NCBI RefSeq assembly: GCF_900099835.1
Contig: NZ_FNKP01000003.1
Span: 496,001-560,000 of the forward strand
Origin: Paraburkholderia fungorum
GTDB taxonomy: Bacteria; Pseudomonadota; Gammaproteobacteria; Burkholderiales; Burkholderiaceae
DNA: 64,000 nt
Direction: 5' to 3'
Shown here: piece by piece, positions 27,384-35,328 of the stretch
Layout: every line of letters starts with the position of its first letter
How positions within the stretch are numbered: position 1 is the stretch's first letter
Translations under genes and position numbers: made by a program
Notes under the pieces: model-generated
The model's database searches: none
Told to the model about the DNA's origin: nothing
Seen by the model: the letters and a program-made list of their open reading frames with translations, nothing else

Positions 27384-27700
27384 TTATTTGCGTCCTCGAT
27401 TGAATGACAGTAGTGCGATCAACGAATGAGGACATGCTAGAGACAGGGCGTTAATTGGTCGTGATGTCTAGCTTACGAAGTTAATTTAAAGAAAACGAAG
27501 TACTGCAGTCGACTATGTAGAACGTTTTTTTTAAAAATCGACAGCATAAGTTCCTGAAGGAAACCTTAAGTCCAGGTCTCTGATTCAGATTAAAACCAGA
27601 ATTTAGCTTAGTAATGTTTGGTTCATGCGACCGCCTCGTCTGCTTTGTATTGTCCACAACGCACTTCCTTACCGCCCATTTCTTCAGGCAGACAATATCA
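27384..27700. promoter_or_regulatory. Divergent promoter region between receptor and lipoprotein genes
   Basis: This 317-base AT-rich gap drives the receptor operon leftwards and the lipoprotein gene rightwards. It contains the CTGAAG-N5-CTTAAG box at 27554-27570. On the minus strand at 27446-27429 there is CTGTCTC-TAGC-ATGTCCT, whose half-sites match 5 of 7 bases of the Pho-box half CTGTCAT at the expected 11-base spacing. The second match is weak. Confidence 0.5.
27554..27570 (+). promoter_or_regulatory. CTGAAG-N5-CTTAAG response-regulator box
   Basis: The site reads CTGAAG-GAAAC-CTTAAG, a direct repeat with 11-base spacing like PmrA/QseB-type sites. It is 130 bases upstream of the lipoprotein ATG and 170 bases from the receptor ATG. 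A TAGTAAT about 37 bases downstream could be a -10 element. It matches the minus-strand site at 4887-4871 at 15 of 17 positions. Confidence 0.55.
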
Positions 27701-29431
27701 ATGCAAACCACGCTCCGTCTTTTGCCGATTGCAGCCGTCGTTTCCTTCCTGGCCGCATGCGGTGGATCGAACCACTCGTCTACGCCCGCCAGCACCTCAG
27801 CGCCCACACCCGCTTCCTCCACCACGCCGGCCACGTCGGCCAGCGCCTATAGCGCCGGCAATCTGCTGGTTGCACGCACCGCCTACGATCCGGCCTTCTC
27901 GGTGACAGGAACGCTGCCGTATAACGCCACGCCGACCACCACCAACGCCGCGCCGATCAGCGCCGTCTCGCCCGGCACGTTCCCGAACGTCTTCACCAAC
28001 GACGCCAACGATGCGAACTTCGGCGTCACCTCGGAGGCTTATATCGACCAGTGGGCACCCGGCGCGAGCGCTGCGGCTCAAACGCTCGATATCACGGCCC
28101 AAGCCGCGAAGAATGGCGCGAAGTTCGCGACCAGCTTCGCGTCGAAATCGGAAATGGCGCTGAATATTTCGCTCGACAGCAAATCGGTGACCTTCGTCGG
28201 CTACAACACGTCGCCTGATCAACTCGACATTTCGAACTCGAATACGCCTGGCGTGATCGACACGACGAATACCGACGTTGCCGCACCTACGTATCGCACC
28301 GTCGCCCAGCTCAACTTCGCCGACAGCAGCCTGTCGTTCACCAACACGAATGCGTATGCGGGCAATAACGGCCGGTCGGCGGTACTCGCTAACGGCATGT
28401 ACTACATTGTCGGCAATGCGGGGAACTCGGGCAAAAGTCCCAAGCCGACGACCGCCATACTCGACATGCTGTCCATGTCGAGCGGCGTTCAAAGCATCGC
28501 GGCAGGCAGCAGTTGCGCGTTCACCCAGGTCATCGGCGCATTCCAGTCCGGCACGGGCACCGGCACTTACGCGACCGCGCCCGCAGGCACCGCCTGCTCG
28601 CTGGCGACGATGGGCACGATCACCAATGGCAGTTCGACCGGCGACCAGTTCGGCTTCACGATCGCCAGCCTCGCGACGACCCCCGCGACGGCAGCGGACA
28701 AGACCGGCAAGGACGCCAACTTCCGCGGTCTTTACGTGGGGCCGGACGGCACGGTCTACACGTCGAAGGGCAGCGGCGGCAACGGCGTGAACACGGTGTA
28801 TCAGGTAGGTGCGACGGCCGCGCTGGCGAACGGCGGCCAACTGCCGCAGAACGCTGCGATTTCGATCCTGCCCGGCTTCACCACTGCACTGGCGACGAAT
28901 CTGACCAACCTCACATCGCCTAGCCAGGTGACAGGAACCGTCTATCCGTTCGGTATGTGGATTCCAGCGTCGAACCCGTCGTTGATGTTCGTCGCCGACG
29001 AAGGCGACGGCGTTGCCGGCGATCAGGTGTCGGGCAGCGGCGGCCTGTGGGTCTATCAAAAGACCGGCACGACGTGGGCGCCGATTGCACACCTCACGGC
29101 CGGCCTCAATCTGGGCACGGCCTATCCGATCACGGATACGACCGGCGTGTATGGCGTGAAGGGCGCGAGCTACACCACGACTACGGACGGCCTTCGCGAT
29201 ATCACCGGGCAGGTCAACAGCGATGGTTCGTTCACGATCTACGCGACGACTTCCACGATCGGATCTAGCCTGGGCAGCGCGTTCGATGCGGGTGCGGAGT
29301 CCAATCAGCTCGTGAAGATCACGTTGAACGTCACGGGTTCGACGGCGGCTTCGGCAACTGGATTCACGTTGATGCAAACTGCGCCATACGGTCAGGCTCT
29401 GCGCGGCGTTGCGATGGTTCCGAAGTCTTAA
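27701..29431 (+). CDS. Large exported lipoprotein, propeller/esterase-like, unknown function
   Basis: A 576-residue lipoprotein with signal peptide and lipobox FLAAC followed by GGSNHSS and a Ser/Thr/Pro-rich linker. The mature part shows blade-like repeats with Asp/Gly turns (DANFRGLYVGPDGTVYTSKG, SLMFVADEGDGVAGDQ, GGLWVYQKTG, TDGLRDITGQVNSDGSFTIYA, LRGVAMVP). This resembles beta-propeller proteins, including the esterase-like-phytase type, but I see no certain catalytic residue. The ATG at 27701 is chosen because the signal peptide starts there. It is divergent from the receptor operon and ends at a strong terminator, so it is probably a surface or periplasmic partner that binds or processes the same ligand. 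Confidence 0.75.
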   Translation: MQTTLRLLPIAAVVSFLAACGGSNHSSTPASTSAPTPASSTTPATSASAYSAGNLLVARTAYDPAFSVTGTLPYNATPTTTNAAPISAVSPGTFPNVFTNDANDANFGVTSEAYIDQWAPGASAAAQTLDITAQAAKNGAKFATSFASKSEMALNISLDSKSVTFVGYNTSPDQLDISNSNTPGVIDTTNTDVAAPTYRTVAQLNFADSSLSFTNTNAYAGNNGRSAVLANGMYYIVGNAGNSGKSPKPTTAILDMLSMSSGVQSIAAGSSCAFTQVIGAFQSGTGTGTYATAPAGTACSLATMGTITNGSSTGDQFGFTIASLATTPATAADKTGKDANFRGLYVGPDGTVYTSKGSGGNGVNTVYQVGATAALANGGQLPQNAAISILPGFTTALATNLTNLTSPSQVTGTVYPFGMWIPASNPSLMFVADEGDGVAGDQVSGSGGLWVYQKTGTTWAPIAHLTAGLNLGTAYPITDTTGVYGVKGASYTTTTDGLRDITGQVNSDGSFTIYATTSTIGSSLGSAFDAGAESNQLVKITLNVTGSTAASATGFTLMQTAPYGQALRGVAMVPKS

Positions 29432-29453
29432 GCTTGAGTTGGTATTGAACTAC

Positions 29454-29490
29454 AGCAGTGGACAGCCCAGAGTTGTCCACTGCTTTCTCT
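29454..29490 (+). terminator. Rho-independent-type terminator
   Basis: AGCAGTGGACA (29454-29464) and TGTCCACTGCT (29474-29484) form a perfect 11-bp stem with a nine-base loop, followed by TTCTCT. It ends the lipoprotein transcript 23 bases after the stop codon. Confidence 0.85.
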
Positions 29491-29815
29491 ATAGGGTCCC
29501 GGCCCACGCCGAAACCCCTTGAATCTTCTCCGCCTGCAACAGCTGTTGGCGCCCACAATTAGCGGGAGCAGCGCAGTTGGTAACTTACATTTCGAGCTGG
29601 CAACTTCCGCTCCAACACGTGCCAATAATTCGAGGGTGGCGTCAGTCATCGAGCCGAGGCTGTTGGAAGCGACTTTCACGCAAGTCTAACTTTTCTACTG
29701 GCTGGCCCCGCAAGTTCAAAGGCAGGTAGCGTATCAGTGTCACCTGGGCCGACCTCTGCCTGACGGCAATCAGTGATAGATCCGGGCCACTTTCACAGAT
29801 AGACGATCTGTGCAG
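29491..29815. other. Stretch without a supported gene
   Basis: About 325 bases between the terminator and the RidA gene. Minus-strand frames of 70-83 codons exist, but they overlap one another and show no domain. No repeat was noticed. Confidence 0.5.
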
Positions 29816-30301
29816 TCAGTCGATCTCAACCTCCGCCTCGCATTCAACAGGAACGCCCAGAGGCAACACCATGCCGACTGCGGAGCGAGCGTGCGTCCCG
29901 ACGTCGGTGCCGAATAGCTCAACAATGAGATCGGAGAAGCCATTCGCGATTCGCGGCGTCTGGTCGAAACCCGGTGCGACATTGATCATCGCGAAAACGC
30001 GCAGCCACGCTGTAATACGATCCAGGTCACCTAATGCTCTCTGGAGACTTGCCAGTTGGGCAAGCGCCACTAGTCGCGCAGCTGAATAACCTTCATCTGG
30101 AGAGACTTCGGCGCCGACTCTACCAAGGGGCTGCGCTATGGTCCCATCTGGACATAACGGCACATGCCCTGAAACAAACGCACGCTTCCCACTCACCCGT
30201 ACCCACGCAAAAGGCAGTGACATACGCACCGATGCCGGCATCTGTAGTGGCTGCGGCAGGACCAAACCCATTGCCGCCAACTTCGCTTCGATTCTAGCCA
30301 T
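29816..30301 (-). CDS. RidA/YjgF-family protein
   Basis: A 161-residue protein of the RidA (YjgF/YER057c/UK114) superfamily, YjgH-like branch. Typical elements are VRVSGKRAFVSGHVP near residue 35, the central ALAQLASLQRALGDLDRITAWLRVFAMINVAPGF, and RSAVGMVLPLGVPVECEAEVEID at the end. True RidA proteins deaminate reactive 2-aminoacrylate; this longer branch often lacks that activity. The arginine in ARSAVG corresponds to the conserved binding arginine. The ATG at 30301 has AGGAG six bases upstream. It lies 80 bases downstream of a MerB-like gene and probably shares its transcript. Confidence 0.88.
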   Translation of the reverse strand: MARIEAKLAAMGLVLPQPLQMPASVRMSLPFAWVRVSGKRAFVSGHVPLCPDGTIAQPLGRVGAEVSPDEGYSAARLVALAQLASLQRALGDLDRITAWLRVFAMINVAPGFDQTPRIANGFSDLIVELFGTDVGTHARSAVGMVLPLGVPVECEAEVEID

Positions 30302-30381
30302 GGCCGACTCCTGATCCTGAACCGTCCGTCAACTCTCTCGATAAGACGTTCGAAAACCACTACCTATCCTGCAGCAAGCGC

Positions 30382-31071
30382 TTAGTAGCGCTCGGCTGAA
30401 CTATCGAGCTTCCAGAAATTGCTCACCAGACCGGTCGAGCGGAATATCTCCATGGCTTGAGCCGGCGTCCATTTCTCCCAGTCCGAGTCGGCGTGGTGCG
30501 AATACCAGCGCTGAGCCAGATCCGCGAGTTGCGCAATCGGCATGACCTCACCCAATGGAAGCTGATGTCTTGCTGCCCAGTCGGCAACATCTTCTGGAGA
30601 TCGGAATGGAAGAACGCGCGCGCAAAAGTGATGAACGTTGTTCCATGCGCTGCGCGGGGGTTCAGCAAAATGAACGAACAGTTCAGTTTGCAATGGAACC
30701 GACTCCACGACATCTATTTTTACTGACTCCGCTTCGCCTCCGATCCGGGTATGCACAGTCAGTCGTCCCTTAACAAGAGCCGCTATACCAAGTGCGCACC
30801 ACATACACGGAGCCCACCATCCCTTCTTCCCCGCTTGCACCCAGGTGTGCGTAGGCGACGAAGTAAACGGATGAATCACCCACACCTCGCATCGATCGGG
30901 ATGGAGCACGAGGCCATGGGAAGCCTGAAGGCGCATTAGCCCAGCTTCAATGTCGCCGACGCTCACCCCAACCTTCGACGCCAGTTGCACGTTAGTCGGC
31001 GCGTGACCTTCTTCGATGAAAGTCGTAACGATATGGTGGTGAAGCAGCGAGTCGAATTGCAGCTGGCTCAT
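30382..31071 (-). CDS. Alkylmercury-lyase-like (MerB-like) protein
   Basis: A 229-residue protein with an N-terminal winged-helix-like part (TNVQLASKVGVSVGDIEAGLMRLQ) and a domain like MerB (APCMWCALGIAALV, then NNVHHFCARVLPFRSPEDVADWAARH). In MerB, Cys96 and Asp99 lie in a WCALD motif and a second cysteine precedes VHFF. Here Cys92 is kept, the Asp position is Gly95, and the second cysteine appears shifted to Cys150 after VHHF. No other mer gene is present. It is therefore more likely a carbon-heteroatom or nitrile-pathway enzyme than a mercury-resistance lyase. Neighbours are RidA and a divergent nitrilase. Confidence 0.72.
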   Translation of the reverse strand: MSQLQFDSLLHHHIVTTFIEEGHAPTNVQLASKVGVSVGDIEAGLMRLQASHGLVLHPDRCEVWVIHPFTSSPTHTWVQAGKKGWWAPCMWCALGIAALVKGRLTVHTRIGGEAESVKIDVVESVPLQTELFVHFAEPPRSAWNNVHHFCARVLPFRSPEDVADWAARHQLPLGEVMPIAQLADLAQRWYSHHADSDWEKWTPAQAMEIFRSTGLVSNFWKLDSSAERY

Positions 31072-31564
31072 GATTATTGCGGCGAACGCCGCTCAAGGTG
31101 GAGGTCTTGAAAAAATGCTCCGTTTAGATAACAACGACCGCGAGGATGTTGCCAACGGCAACTCATGCGCGGGGTTGGATCCGTTCAGGCGGGCAGCCGG
31201 TTAGACGGGGCGCGCATGCAATCGCATTCGCTGTATTGTGGACTGTTTCAGGGGAATGACAAGGCGTTCGCGGAAGGAGTTGACCGTCGGATTCATCGTT
31301 CGAACTCCTTCTTAAGCTTGAACGGGCAATCGTCTAACGTTTCGTTAAATCCCGACAAACAGGTAGCAAATCTTGTCTGGCGGCAACCTATACTTGTACT
31401 GGCCTCGACTCCGGGCAGTCGTGTTCGCAATCGGCGAACTATCCGGCTCAAACCAGTTGCGATCAAGCTTGCAACGAGAGCGATCGGCATACGTGGGTAG
31501 ACGCTATCTGCAGGTGAAACGAAACGTTTTCGATTTGGAATCCTGCGTTTTGTGGAGAACTCGG
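31072..31564. other. Divergent region between MerB-like and nitrilase genes
   Basis: No gene is supported here. GAAGGAGTT (31273-31281) and AACTCCTTC (31303-31311) form a nine-base inverted repeat with a 21-base spacer, about 255 bases before the nitrilase start. It could be a regulator site or an RNA hairpin. The open frame running into the nitrilase from 31373 has no family similarity. Confidence 0.4.
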
Positions 31565-32518
31565 ATGCAAAACGAACTACGTGCCGCGGTTGTGCAATCG
31601 GGATCGGTCGTCTTCGATGCCGACAGAACTATCGACAAAGTCGCGATGTTTGCCGCCGACGCGGCACGACAGAACACTCAGCTTGTCGTATTTCCCGAAG
31701 CATTCGTTTCGGCCTACCCAAAGGGTCTCGATTTCGGCTCGACAATTGGTGGAAGAACTGCTGCCGGGCGCGACGATTATCGCCGCTACTACGACAGTGC
31801 GATCGATATTCCAGGTCCCGGCACTCGCCGGTTGGGCGAGGTTGCCGCCGACCACAAACAGTACATCGTGATCGGTGTAATCGAGCGAGACCATGGCACG
31901 TTGTACTGCACAGCGTTGTTTTTTGGTCCGGACGGCGTGATGCTCGGCAAGCATCGAAAGCTGATGCCAACAGGTGGCGAGCGGCTGATCTGGGGCTTTG
32001 GCGATGGGTCGACCCTCCCGGTTTTCGACACGCCGTTCGGCAGGCTCGGTGCAGTCATTTGCTGGGAAAACTACATGCCATTAATGCGTATGGCTATGTA
32101 CGCAAAGGGCGTCCAGATTTACTGCGCTCCCACTGCCGATAGCCGGCCGACGTGGGCTTCCTCCATGCAGCATGTTGCCCTGGAGGGACGTTGCTTTGTG
32201 TTATCAGCCTGCCAGCATCTGCGCCGATCGGATTGCCCAGTCGACTACGCCGCCATCCAGGGTAACGATCCTTCCACCGTCTTGATGAGCGGTGGAAGCT
32301 GCATAGTCGGCCCGCTTGGCCAATTCATTGCTGGCCCTCTCTTCGACCAGGATGCATTGCTCGTATCAGACCTGGACCTCAACGATCTTGCCCGGTCGAA
32401 GTACGATTTTGACGTCGCAGGTCACTACGCGCGCCCGGACGTCTTCTGTCTGCATGTCAACGAAGCGGCGATGCCGCCCGTGGTGTTCGAGAGAAACGGA
32501 TTTGGCAAAGGCTCCTGA
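31565..32518 (+). CDS. Nitrilase / carbon-nitrogen hydrolase family enzyme
   Basis: A 317-residue nitrilase-superfamily enzyme with the full catalytic triad visible: Glu45 in VVFPEAFVSAYP, Lys132 in HRKLMPT and Cys166 in VICWENYMP. The GGERLIWGFGDG stretch and the CWENYMPL motif match aliphatic/aromatic nitrilases and cyanide hydratase-like enzymes rather than amidases. These convert R-CN to the acid plus ammonia in the cytoplasm. The ATG at 31565 has GGAG about seven bases upstream. It is divergent from the MerB-like/RidA pair, an arrangement that suggests a small nitrile-handling unit. The length is slightly below that of typical 330-370-residue nitrilases. Confidence 0.92.
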   Translation: MQNELRAAVVQSGSVVFDADRTIDKVAMFAADAARQNTQLVVFPEAFVSAYPKGLDFGSTIGGRTAAGRDDYRRYYDSAIDIPGPGTRRLGEVAADHKQYIVIGVIERDHGTLYCTALFFGPDGVMLGKHRKLMPTGGERLIWGFGDGSTLPVFDTPFGRLGAVICWENYMPLMRMAMYAKGVQIYCAPTADSRPTWASSMQHVALEGRCFVLSACQHLRRSDCPVDYAAIQGNDPSTVLMSGGSCIVGPLGQFIAGPLFDQDALLVSDLDLNDLARSKYDFDVAGHYARPDVFCLHVNEAAMPPVVFERNGFGKGS

Positions 32519-32787
32519 TGATCAACGCGGGATTGAACGAATCGCCAATTCCGTTTGCGGTGCGCAACACGCCATCGCTCGGCCGGTGCCAGGGTGCGGT
32601 ATTCGATGGCTCCTGGAGGGAAATGGCCAGCGTCAGGCGGCCGATGAATGTGACACTGGAAGGAGTGAACACTGTGATACCTGACGAATCTCGCAACACA
32701 AAATACCCCGAAACGCTCCTTTCATTAAGCCAACCATCCAGTCTTAACGTGGAGATTTACACCGAAGGGATGCACAAACCTGCCTGA
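32518..32787 (+). CDS. Possible small protein overlapping the nitrilase stop
   Basis: An 89-codon frame starts at the ATG in the nitrilase stop (ATGA overlap), the usual layout for translational coupling. The sequence (NTPSLGRCQGAVFDGSWREMASVRRP) has no family I recognise. Another frame across the same DNA is also open, so this may be chance. It could also be the fragment of a lost gene. Confidence 0.3.
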   Translation: MINAGLNESPIPFAVRNTPSLGRCQGAVFDGSWREMASVRRPMNVTLEGVNTVIPDESRNTKYPETLLSLSQPSSLNVEIYTEGMHKPA

Positions 32788-33173
32788 AAACTTGCCGGGT
32801 GCTAGTCAAGCGGGCAGAACCTTAATTGGGGTTTTCGGTCCTTCTGTTCACCGACAATTGTCGCGCAAGCCCAACGCGCCGGGGATCATGGGCGCCTTGG
32901 GTGCTACGACATTTGACCAAATATTCTTAAAAGTTTCGGTTAGAAAATCAAAAGTAATCTTTCCCATACCGAAACCGCATAAATATATAATCCGGCTTTT
33001 ATACCTCACAAAACCTTATATATATTTTCAATATATAGGCGAGAGCATTGCAGCACAAAACCGTCTCCACTTCCTGCAACGTCTGTGCTTGTGCAGCCCG
33101 GTAAATAAATATCGTCGGAATTATGTCAGAAAAATTACACGGCGAATTATCGGCTATGCGGCAATCAAATTAA
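32788..33173. other. AT-rich leader of the secretin gene
   Basis: The stretch from about 32,920 to 33,060 is rich in A/T runs (for example ATATATAATC and TATATATTTTC), sharply different from the GC-rich flanks. It probably holds the secretin promoter and may be bound by H-NS. No gene is supported. Confidence 0.5.
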
Positions 33174-35276
33174 ATGACACGACAATCTTTCCATCGAGTA
33201 CTTTCGTCTTTCGTGTGTACATCGCTGTTGCTTTGCTCACGATTGTCCATGGCCAATGTCACGATGAATTTTGCAGATGCGGACATCACGCAGGTGGCGC
33301 GCGCAATCGGAGCGGCCACGGGAAAGACCATCATCGTCGACCCTCGCGTGAAAGGCGTTCTTAATCTGACATCGGAAAATCCCGTGTCTGAAGACGTAGC
33401 GATCAAAACACTGCAATCGGCATTACGTATGCAGGGTTTCTCTTTATTACAGGATCATGGCGTATTCAAGATTGTGCCGGAAGCGGACGCAAAACTACAG
33501 GGCGTGTCGACGTATGTTGGAAATAACCCTGTTGCCAAAGGCGATCAGATCGTTACGCAGGTATTTCAGCTGCGCAGGGAATCTGCCAATAGCCTATTGC
33601 CCATACTCCGCCCATTAATCTCGCCCAATAACACCATCAACGCATATTCGGGTAATAACACGATTGTCGTGACCGATTATGCGGACAATATCCGTAGAAT
33701 AGCGGCGGTTATCGCCGGCATCGACGCCGCGTCCCAATCCCATATCGACGTGGTACAGCTCAATTTCGCGGATGCCCCCACCCTCGTTCCGCAACTTCAA
33801 AAGCTGCTGGATTTAGGTGCTATCGGCGAATCGGACCCGACACAGAAAGTAACCGTAGCAGCGGACCCGCGCACCAATTCGATCGTGCTTCGCTCGAATG
33901 AAGCCTCCCGCTTGAACGAGGCGGAAGCGCTTGTGATAAAACTCGATACCCCCGCTCGAACCCCGGGGAATATCCACATCGTCAGTCTGCGAAATGCCGA
34001 TGCCACCGACCTGGCAAAAACGCTTCGCAAGATATTGGGCCTGTCGAGTTCAACCGATTCGAAAGACACCAGCACGCAAACCAAAGGCAGCGGTCAAAGC
34101 GCGTCCAAGTTTTCGGATAGCGACGGCTCGCTGCCTCCATTACCCAGTTCCGGCAGCGGAACATCGGGTAGCTCAAGTACTTCATCGTCCGCATCGGGAG
34201 GCGCTTCGCCTCTTACCGGCAACACCGCCGGAAGCTCGGCGTCGGGTTCCGGCGACCAGGACGGCGATAAAGGGAGCGGAGAAGTCGTCGCCGACGTCTC
34301 GACCAATTCATTGATCATTACCGCCTCGGAACCCGTCTTCAGGAATCTCAGCACGGTTATCGCCCGGCTGGATCAACGCAAGGTTCAGGTCTATATCGAA
34401 TCGCTGATCATGGAAGTGTCGTCGGATAAAACCGGGCAATTCGGTATTCAGTGGCTGACCACAGCGGGTCTCGCGAGCGTGGCCGAAACGACGACCAATG
34501 TGGGAATAGTCGCGGGCTTCGGAAATATTCTGGGTACCAAGGGTCTGTTTCAGGCGTTACAGACGAGTTCCGACGTCAACATTTTATCCACGCCGAGTCT
34601 GGTTACGCTCGACAATCACGAAGCGCGAATACTGGTCGGCACCAACATTCCCATTGAGACCGGTACATATTCAACCGCCAGCACGAGTTCTTCGTCTGCG
34701 TCCGCATTCAATACTTATGATCGGCAGGATGTCGGGGTCATGCTGGACGTGAAACCGCAGATCAATCAGGGCGGAACAATCAAATTACAGCTTTATCAGG
34801 AAGACTCGAGTGTCATTAGCGGATCGGCCGACAACGCCGGTGGATCCAGTATTAACAAGCGCTCGCTGCAGTCCACGATCCTCGCCGACGATGGTCAGAT
34901 CGTCGTACTGGGCGGGTTAATCAGCGACGCCTATGACAATGCGAATAGCCGGCTACCGTGGATCTCGAAAGTACCCTTGTTGGGCTATCTGTTCAGGAAT
35001 GAAACAAAGAGTAGAGTGAAGACAAACTTACTAGTCTTTTTACGGCCCGTGATTATAAAAGACGCGTCCACCTTGAAAGCGATCTCGTCGGACAGGTATG
35101 GATATATCCGCGGAAAATCGCTCAACTATAAATCGGACAACTGGACGGAAAAGGACGATACGCTACCCGTTCCGCCACCGGAAAGCGGCAATCAGCAAGA
35201 CGGCGCGGCAAACGTGTTCGACCTGACGCATATGGAGCACAAGCTCGATGGCAATGCCATCAGCAACGCGCAGTGA
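33174..35276 (+). CDS. Orphan type II secretion secretin, GspD family
   Basis: A 700-residue secretin. After a signal peptide (to about residue 26, RLSMA) come the N0 domain (VTMNFADADITQVARAIGAATGKTIIVDPRVKG), N1-N3 modules (QVFQLRRESANSLLPILRPLI, VVQLNFADAPTLVPQLQKLL, IVSLRNADATDLAKTLRKIL), and a long Ser/Gly-rich insertion at about 300-360. The secretin core follows (LSTPSLVTLDNHEARILVGTNIPI, ERQDVG-like DRQDVGVMLDVKPQI, ILADDGQIVVLGGLISD, PLLGYLFR). It would form the outer-membrane pore for folded exoproteins. No other gsp gene is in the window, so it either serves a T2SS encoded elsewhere or a reduced system. The upstream DNA is AT-rich. Confidence 0.9.
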   Translation: MTRQSFHRVLSSFVCTSLLLCSRLSMANVTMNFADADITQVARAIGAATGKTIIVDPRVKGVLNLTSENPVSEDVAIKTLQSALRMQGFSLLQDHGVFKIVPEADAKLQGVSTYVGNNPVAKGDQIVTQVFQLRRESANSLLPILRPLISPNNTINAYSGNNTIVVTDYADNIRRIAAVIAGIDAASQSHIDVVQLNFADAPTLVPQLQKLLDLGAIGESDPTQKVTVAADPRTNSIVLRSNEASRLNEAEALVIKLDTPARTPGNIHIVSLRNADATDLAKTLRKILGLSSSTDSKDTSTQTKGSGQSASKFSDSDGSLPPLPSSGSGTSGSSSTSSSASGGASPLTGNTAGSSASGSGDQDGDKGSGEVVADVSTNSLIITASEPVFRNLSTVIARLDQRKVQVYIESLIMEVSSDKTGQFGIQWLTTAGLASVAETTTNVGIVAGFGNILGTKGLFQALQTSSDVNILSTPSLVTLDNHEARILVGTNIPIETGTYSTASTSSSSASAFNTYDRQDVGVMLDVKPQINQGGTIKLQLYQEDSSVISGSADNAGGSSINKRSLQSTILADDGQIVVLGGLISDAYDNANSRLPWISKVPLLGYLFRNETKSRVKTNLLVFLRPVIIKDASTLKAISSDRYGYIRGKSLNYKSDNWTEKDDTLPVPPPESGNQQDGAANVFDLTHMEHKLDGNAISNAQ

Positions 35277-35302
35277 ATGACCGCTTTTCCGTTGTGACGC
35301 AT

Positions 35303-35328
35303 GAGGCCGCCCCCGTTAGCGCGGCCTC
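35303..35328. terminator. Bidirectional stem-loop between secretin and TetR genes
   Basis: GAGGCCGC (35303-35310) and GCGGCCTC (35321-35328) form an eight-bp GC-rich stem with a ten-base loop. It overlaps the tetR stop codon and could end both converging transcripts. No T tract follows. Confidence 0.55.

Noticed and set aside
27797..29377. 526-codon minus-strand frame over the lipoprotein
   Set aside because: Arg-rich antisense shadow; the plus strand has a lipobox, a divergent promoter and a terminator.
30382..31071. Mercury-resistance role for the MerB-like protein
   Set aside because: No merR, merT, merP or merA gene is near, and the active-site Asp is replaced by Gly.
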